From Nitrospirota bacterium (GTDB lineage Bacteria; Nitrospirota; UBA9217): a stretch of DNA of 35,598 bases. The notes beneath the pieces are model-generated. The model was not told where the DNA came from, made no database searches, and saw only the letters and a list, made by a program, of their open reading frames with translations. The translations under genes and the position numbers were made by a program. The number at the start of each line of letters is the position of its first letter. The first letter of the stretch is position 1. The stretch spans positions 1 through 35,598 of the forward strand of contig JAGVOT010000086.1 in NCBI GenBank assembly GCA_020052615.1, written 5' to 3'. Shown piece after piece: positions 32,301 through 35,598 of this stretch.

Positions 32301-32454
32301 TTGTGGATTGCGGATTGCGGAATAACTGCCTAAAATCCAGCCGCGCTTCGCGATATCTATTCTTACAACATGTCTTCCCCGGCCTTCCCCGGCGACGTGG
32401 ATACAGGGCCTTTAGCATTCCTGCTTTTCAATCCGCATTCCGAAATCCGCAATT
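32301..32454. repeat. Inverted repeat with GGATTGCGGA / TCCGCAATT arms
   Basis: The left arm TGGATTGCGGATTGCGGAAT (from 32304) pairs with ATCCGCATTCCGAAATCCGC (32431-32450) around about 110 bases. The right arm ends exactly at the -35 box of the next gene, so the element supplies part of its upstream region. Confidence 0.6.
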
Positions 32455-32481
32455 GACACGGCTTCCCCTCCATTGTATCCT
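32453..32481 (+). promoter_or_regulatory. Promoter of the acyl-AMP ligase fusion gene
   Basis: TTGACA (32453-32458), 17 bases, TATCCT (32476-32481). The start codon at 32527 lies about 45 bases further. The -35 overlaps the end of an inverted repeat. Confidence 0.6.
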
Positions 32482-32526
32482 GTTCCCACGCCCCTAGCCC
32501 TTTCCTCCGATAAAGCGAGAAAACCC

Positions 32527-35133
32527 ATGATCCTGACGAAGATCCAGGCATCGGCAAAGAGCTATCCCGACCATGTCGCCATTCAGTTCAAGGACGGGGA
32601 GCAGTACCGGAAATGCACCTACCGGGATCTCATCCAGACCGTCGCATCGGTCGCCCGCGCCTTGTCCCAGCAGGGGATCGCCAAGGGCGACCGGGTGGCG
32701 ATCCTTTCGGAAAACCGTCCCGAATGGGTCTTCGCGTACCTTGCCGTCACTTCGCTGGGGGCGGTCGCGGTGCCCATGGACGCCCAGCTCACGGACAAGG
32801 AGGTTGCCGTTCTTCTTGCCGATTCCGAGGCAAAGGCCGTGTGCCTGTCCGCCGCGACGAGGCAAAAGGTCCGTCAGGGCAGGGCGATCACGATCATCTC
32901 CTTCGATGCCGGTGACGGCGTGCTGTTCCATGACATGATGAAGGCCCATCCGGGAGCGCCGCTGCCGCCTCCGCCGGCCGACAGCGATCTTGCGGCGATC
33001 CTCTATACTTCCGGGACCACCGGCGACCCCAAGGGCGTGATGCTTTCCCACGGCAACCTCGTGGCGAACTGCACGAGCGCCATCAAGCTCGACATTGTCT
33101 ATCAGACGGACAACCTGCTCTGCCTGCTTCCGCTCCACCATACCTACCCGGCCATGGCCTGCATGCTGCTGACCTTCTCTCTCGGCGCCACGATGACGAT
33201 CCTGAACAGCCTCAAGGGCCCCGAGATCGTCGCCTGCATGCAGGAGTCCGGGGTGAGCGTCATGGTGGCCGTGCCGCAGCTCATGAACGCCCTGCGGCGC
33301 GCCATTTTCGAGAAGATCGACAAAAGCCCGCTGCCGATGAAGCTGCTCGTAAAGCTGCTCCTCGGACTGAGCAGTACCGTTCGCAGGGTCCTCGGGATCA
33401 ACATCGGCAAGCCGCTCTTCGGCAAGGTCCACGCGAAATTCGGTCCGCGGTTCCGGCTCTTTGCCAGCGGGGGCGCCCGCCTCGATCCGGACGTCTATAC
33501 GGACATGACGAACCTGGGATTCACGGTGATCGAAGCATACGGGCTCACCGAGACCTCACCGGCCGCCACGTTCAATCCCGTCGGCAGGCAGAAGGCGGGG
33601 TCCATCGGCGTTCCCATACCGGACGTCGAGGTCAGGATATCGGACCCCGACGCCGCGGGCATGGGCGAGATCGCCATCAAGGGGCCCAATGTCATGCTCG
33701 GCTACTACAAAAAGCCCGGCGCGACGGCGGAGGTCATCCGGGGCGGCTGGTTCTACACGGGCGACCTGGGATACAAGGACAAGGACGGCTATTTCTTTAT
33801 CACCGGCAGGTCCAAGGAGATGATCGTCCTGTCCACGGGCAAGAAGATCTTCCCCGACGAGGTCGAGAAATTCTACAAGCAGCTGCCCTCGATCAAGGAG
33901 ATCTGCATGGTCCAGACGGACCGGGGGCTTGAGGCCGCGGTGGTGCCGGACTTCGACTATCTCCGGAAGATGAACATCGCCAACGCCCGGGAGACCATCG
34001 CCTTCGAGATCGAGGACCTCGCCCGGGACCTCGCTCCCTACAAGCGCATATCAGGCCTCAAGATCTTCAAGGACTCTCTGCCGGTCACGCGGCTGGGTAA
34101 GCTCAAACGCGCCATGGTCAAGGAACTCTATGTTGCCGGCGGAGAGCGCGCCGAGAAGACGGTGCGCGATGAGGACGCGGAACTGCTGAACAGCGACGCG
34201 GGGAAAAAGGTGCTTGCCTGCCTTGCGCCCTTCTCGGTCAAGAAGCATATCGTTCCCGATGACAGCCTGGAGATCGATCTGGGGTTGGATTCCCTTTCCC
34301 GGGTCGAACTGGTGGTCAGCCTCGAGCAGACCTTCGGCATCGGTCTGCCCGATACCTTCGGGTCCGAGGTGTTCACGGTGAGGGAGGTCGTCGTCAAGAT
34401 GCAGGAACTGCTGGCATCGGGCACCGCGACGTCTGCCGGAGCGCATGTGCGCATGTCCTGGTCGGACATCCTGCGGCAGGAGCCGTCGGAGGAGGCGAAG
34501 GCGCTGGTGCGGACCGAACGGAACCCGCTCTGCGTGCTCGGCTGGGGCATGCTGCTGCTGTCCCTGAAGCTTTTTTTCAAGACCTATGGAAGAATGACCT
34601 TCAGGGGCGTCGAAAATCTGCCCCGGAAGGGCCCCTACCTGATCACGCCGAACCACCTGAGCAATGCCGACGCATTCTCGCTGGTCGCGGCAATGCCGTT
34701 CAGTGTCGGCAGGCAGCTCTTCGGTCTCGGCGATACGAAGTTCTTCGGCGGTCCGGTCTCGTCGCGCCTGGCGAAATTGACCCAGGTGATCCCCGTGGAT
34801 ATGGAGGCGAAGCTGTTCAACGCGCTGCAGCTGTCGGCCTACGTGCTCCGGCAGGGCAAAATCTTGTGCGTGTTCCCCGAGGGAAGCCGGTCGCGCGACG
34901 GCAGGATCAAGGACTTCAAGAAGGGCGTGGGCATCATCGCGAAGGAGCTGAACGTGCCGCTCGTGCCGGTCGCGATCACCGGGACCTTCGAGATGATGCG
35001 GCCGGGCCAGCTCTTCCCGCGGCCCGGGAAGGTGACCGTCACGTTCGGCAAGCCCCTCTCTCCGGGGGACATGACCTACGAAGAGATCACGAAGAAACTG
35101 TATGAAGACGTGGTGGGGATGCTGGAAAAGTAG
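32527..35133 (+). CDS. Acyl-AMP ligase / acyl carrier / acyltransferase fusion protein
   Basis: An 868-residue three-part lipid enzyme. Residues 1 to about 540 form an AMP-binding acyl-activating domain: LYTSGTTGDPKG at about 160-171, YGLTETSPAA at 338, GWFYTGDLGY and the hinge lysine region near LGKLKRA. About 560-640 is an acyl carrier domain with the phosphopantetheine serine S589 in DLGLDSLSRVEL. About 690-868 is a PlsC-type acyltransferase with NHLSNAD (H710-x4-D715) and FPEGSRSRDG at 783. It probably activates a fatty acid, loads it on the built-in carrier and transfers it to a lysophospholipid or similar acceptor. The start at 32527 begins the ligase fold; the ribosome binding site is weak. 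A patatin-like gene follows, so membrane lipid remodelling is likely. Confidence 0.93.
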   Translation: MILTKIQASAKSYPDHVAIQFKDGEQYRKCTYRDLIQTVASVARALSQQGIAKGDRVAILSENRPEWVFAYLAVTSLGAVAVPMDAQLTDKEVAVLLADSEAKAVCLSAATRQKVRQGRAITIISFDAGDGVLFHDMMKAHPGAPLPPPPADSDLAAILYTSGTTGDPKGVMLSHGNLVANCTSAIKLDIVYQTDNLLCLLPLHHTYPAMACMLLTFSLGATMTILNSLKGPEIVACMQESGVSVMVAVPQLMNALRRAIFEKIDKSPLPMKLLVKLLLGLSSTVRRVLGINIGKPLFGKVHAKFGPRFRLFASGGARLDPDVYTDMTNLGFTVIEAYGLTETSPAATFNPVGRQKAGSIGVPIPDVEVRISDPDAAGMGEIAIKGPNVMLGYYKKPGATAEVIRGGWFYTGDLGYKDKDGYFFITGRSKEMIVLSTGKKIFPDEVEKFYKQLPSIKEICMVQTDRGLEAAVVPDFDYLRKMNIANARETIAFEIEDLARDLAPYKRISGLKIFKDSLPVTRLGKLKRAMVKELYVAGGERAEKTVRDEDAELLNSDAGKKVLACLAPFSVKKHIVPDDSLEIDLGLDSLSRVELVVSLEQTFGIGLPDTFGSEVFTVREVVVKMQELLASGTATSAGAHVRMSWSDILRQEPSEEAKALVRTERNPLCVLGWGMLLLSLKLFFKTYGRMTFRGVENLPRKGPYLITPNHLSNADAFSLVAAMPFSVGRQLFGLGDTKFFGGPVSSRLAKLTQVIPVDMEAKLFNALQLSAYVLRQGKILCVFPEGSRSRDGRIKDFKKGVGIIAKELNVPLVPVAITGTFEMMRPGQLFPRPGKVTVTFGKPLSPGDMTYEEITKKLYEDVVGMLEK

Positions 35134-35181
35134 TCAGGAGACAGGGTCAGGAGCCAGGAGCCAGAAGAACGTCCGAAAACC

Positions 35182-35598
35182 ATGAACATCAGGAACATAT
35201 TCTCCCTTTTTTCCAAACAGCTGTCGATGCCGAAGATCGCTCTCGTGCTCGGCGGCGGAGCGGCGCGGGGCTTCGCGCACGTGGGTGTGATCCGGGCGCT
35301 GGAGCGTGAGCAGGTGCCGATCGATATGATCGTCGGGACCAGTGTGGGGAGCCTGATCGGCGCCATTTATGCCTGTGACGTCAACAGCTTTGAACTGGAG
35401 TGGAGCGCCTTCACCCTCCAGCGGGACGATGTCTTCGATTATGATCTGAGGACCGTCCTGAGCGGCATGGGCGCGGCAAAAGGCGAGAAACTGGAGGAGT
35501 TCGTCCGGGCAAAGGTCCCGATCGTCAACATCGAAGACCTGAAGATCCCCTTTGCCGCGGTCGCCACGGACCTGAACAGGGGCACGCGGGTCGTTCTG
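35182..35598 (+). CDS. Patatin-like phospholipase (partial, runs off the window)
   Basis: The first 139 codons of a patatin-like serine lipase, cut by the window end. It has the oxyanion loop LGGGAARGFAHVGV and the nucleophile motif GTSVGS, and the region AAVATDL typical of the RssA/NTE-type bacterial group. The catalytic Asp lies beyond the window. Forty-eight bases after the acyltransferase fusion, probably in one operon: one enzyme removes acyl chains, the other may put them back. The ribosome binding site is weak; GGAGCCAGGAGCCAG upstream is a short tandem repeat. Confidence 0.9.
   Translation, partial: MNIRNIFSLFSKQLSMPKIALVLGGGAARGFAHVGVIRALEREQVPIDMIVGTSVGSLIGAIYACDVNSFELEWSAFTLQRDDVFDYDLRTVLSGMGAAKGEKLEEFVRAKVPIVNIEDLKIPFAAVATDLNRGTRVVL

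Overview
The window looks like the chromosome of a GC-rich (about 60 % by eye) anaerobic or microaerophilic bacterium. It carries a tungsten-type aldehyde:ferredoxin oxidoreductase, a rubrerythrin/rubredoxin cluster beside a PerR-like regulator, and at least two genes that read correctly only if an in-frame UGA is decoded as selenocysteine. Nitrospirota or Desulfobacterota would fit this gene content, but that is inference; no rRNA, tRNA or phylogenetic marker here settles it. No prophage, transposase, CRISPR array or RNA gene was seen.

Layout. 1-6.3 kb: the aldehyde:ferredoxin oxidoreductase; two paralogous small membrane proteins flanking a C_GCAxxG_C_C selenoprotein (UGA at 2469-2471); a scrambled glycosyltransferase relic; a two-domain class II aldolase-like gene. 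6.4-9.9 kb: an FAD pyridine-nucleotide disulfide reductase whose second redox-active cysteine is UGA (6515-6517), then typA. 10.0-13.4 kb (minus strand): a short peptide gene ending in C-x-x-UGA-x-x-UGA, a radical SAM/SPASM enzyme, a YceI protein and an all-cysteine paralogue of the disulfide reductase. 13.4-17.1 kb: a zinc-ribbon protein, a tail-anchored small protein, a MarR-DoxX-pirin operon and a YdcF-like protein. 17.3-22.2 kb: a TolC-EmrA-EmrB type drug efflux operon and an exported isochorismatase-fold protein without its cysteine. 22.5-25.6 kb: an RhlE-type helicase and two thioredoxin-like proteins, one with the CxxC lost. 25.7-29.5 kb: a CMD-fold protein, the PerR-like regulator, two zinc-ribbon proteins, a rubredoxin-fusion protein, rubredoxin, rubrerythrin and an iron-sulfur flavoprotein-like reductase. 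29.6-35.6 kb: SixA-like phosphatase, a broken SRPBCC gene, an SGNH hydrolase, an M28 peptidase, an acyl-AMP ligase/ACP/acyltransferase fusion and the start of a patatin-like phospholipase.

How it fits together. Thiol and selenol redox chemistry and peroxide defence recur along the window. The most unusual part is 10.0-13.4 kb: a candidate ribosomally made, post-translationally modified peptide with Cys/Sec every third residue, its likely radical SAM maturase, and a disulfide reductase in the same operon, about 3 kb from a selenocysteine version of that reductase. Intergenic spaces hold several families of palindromic repeats, one of which lies in frame inside a gene.
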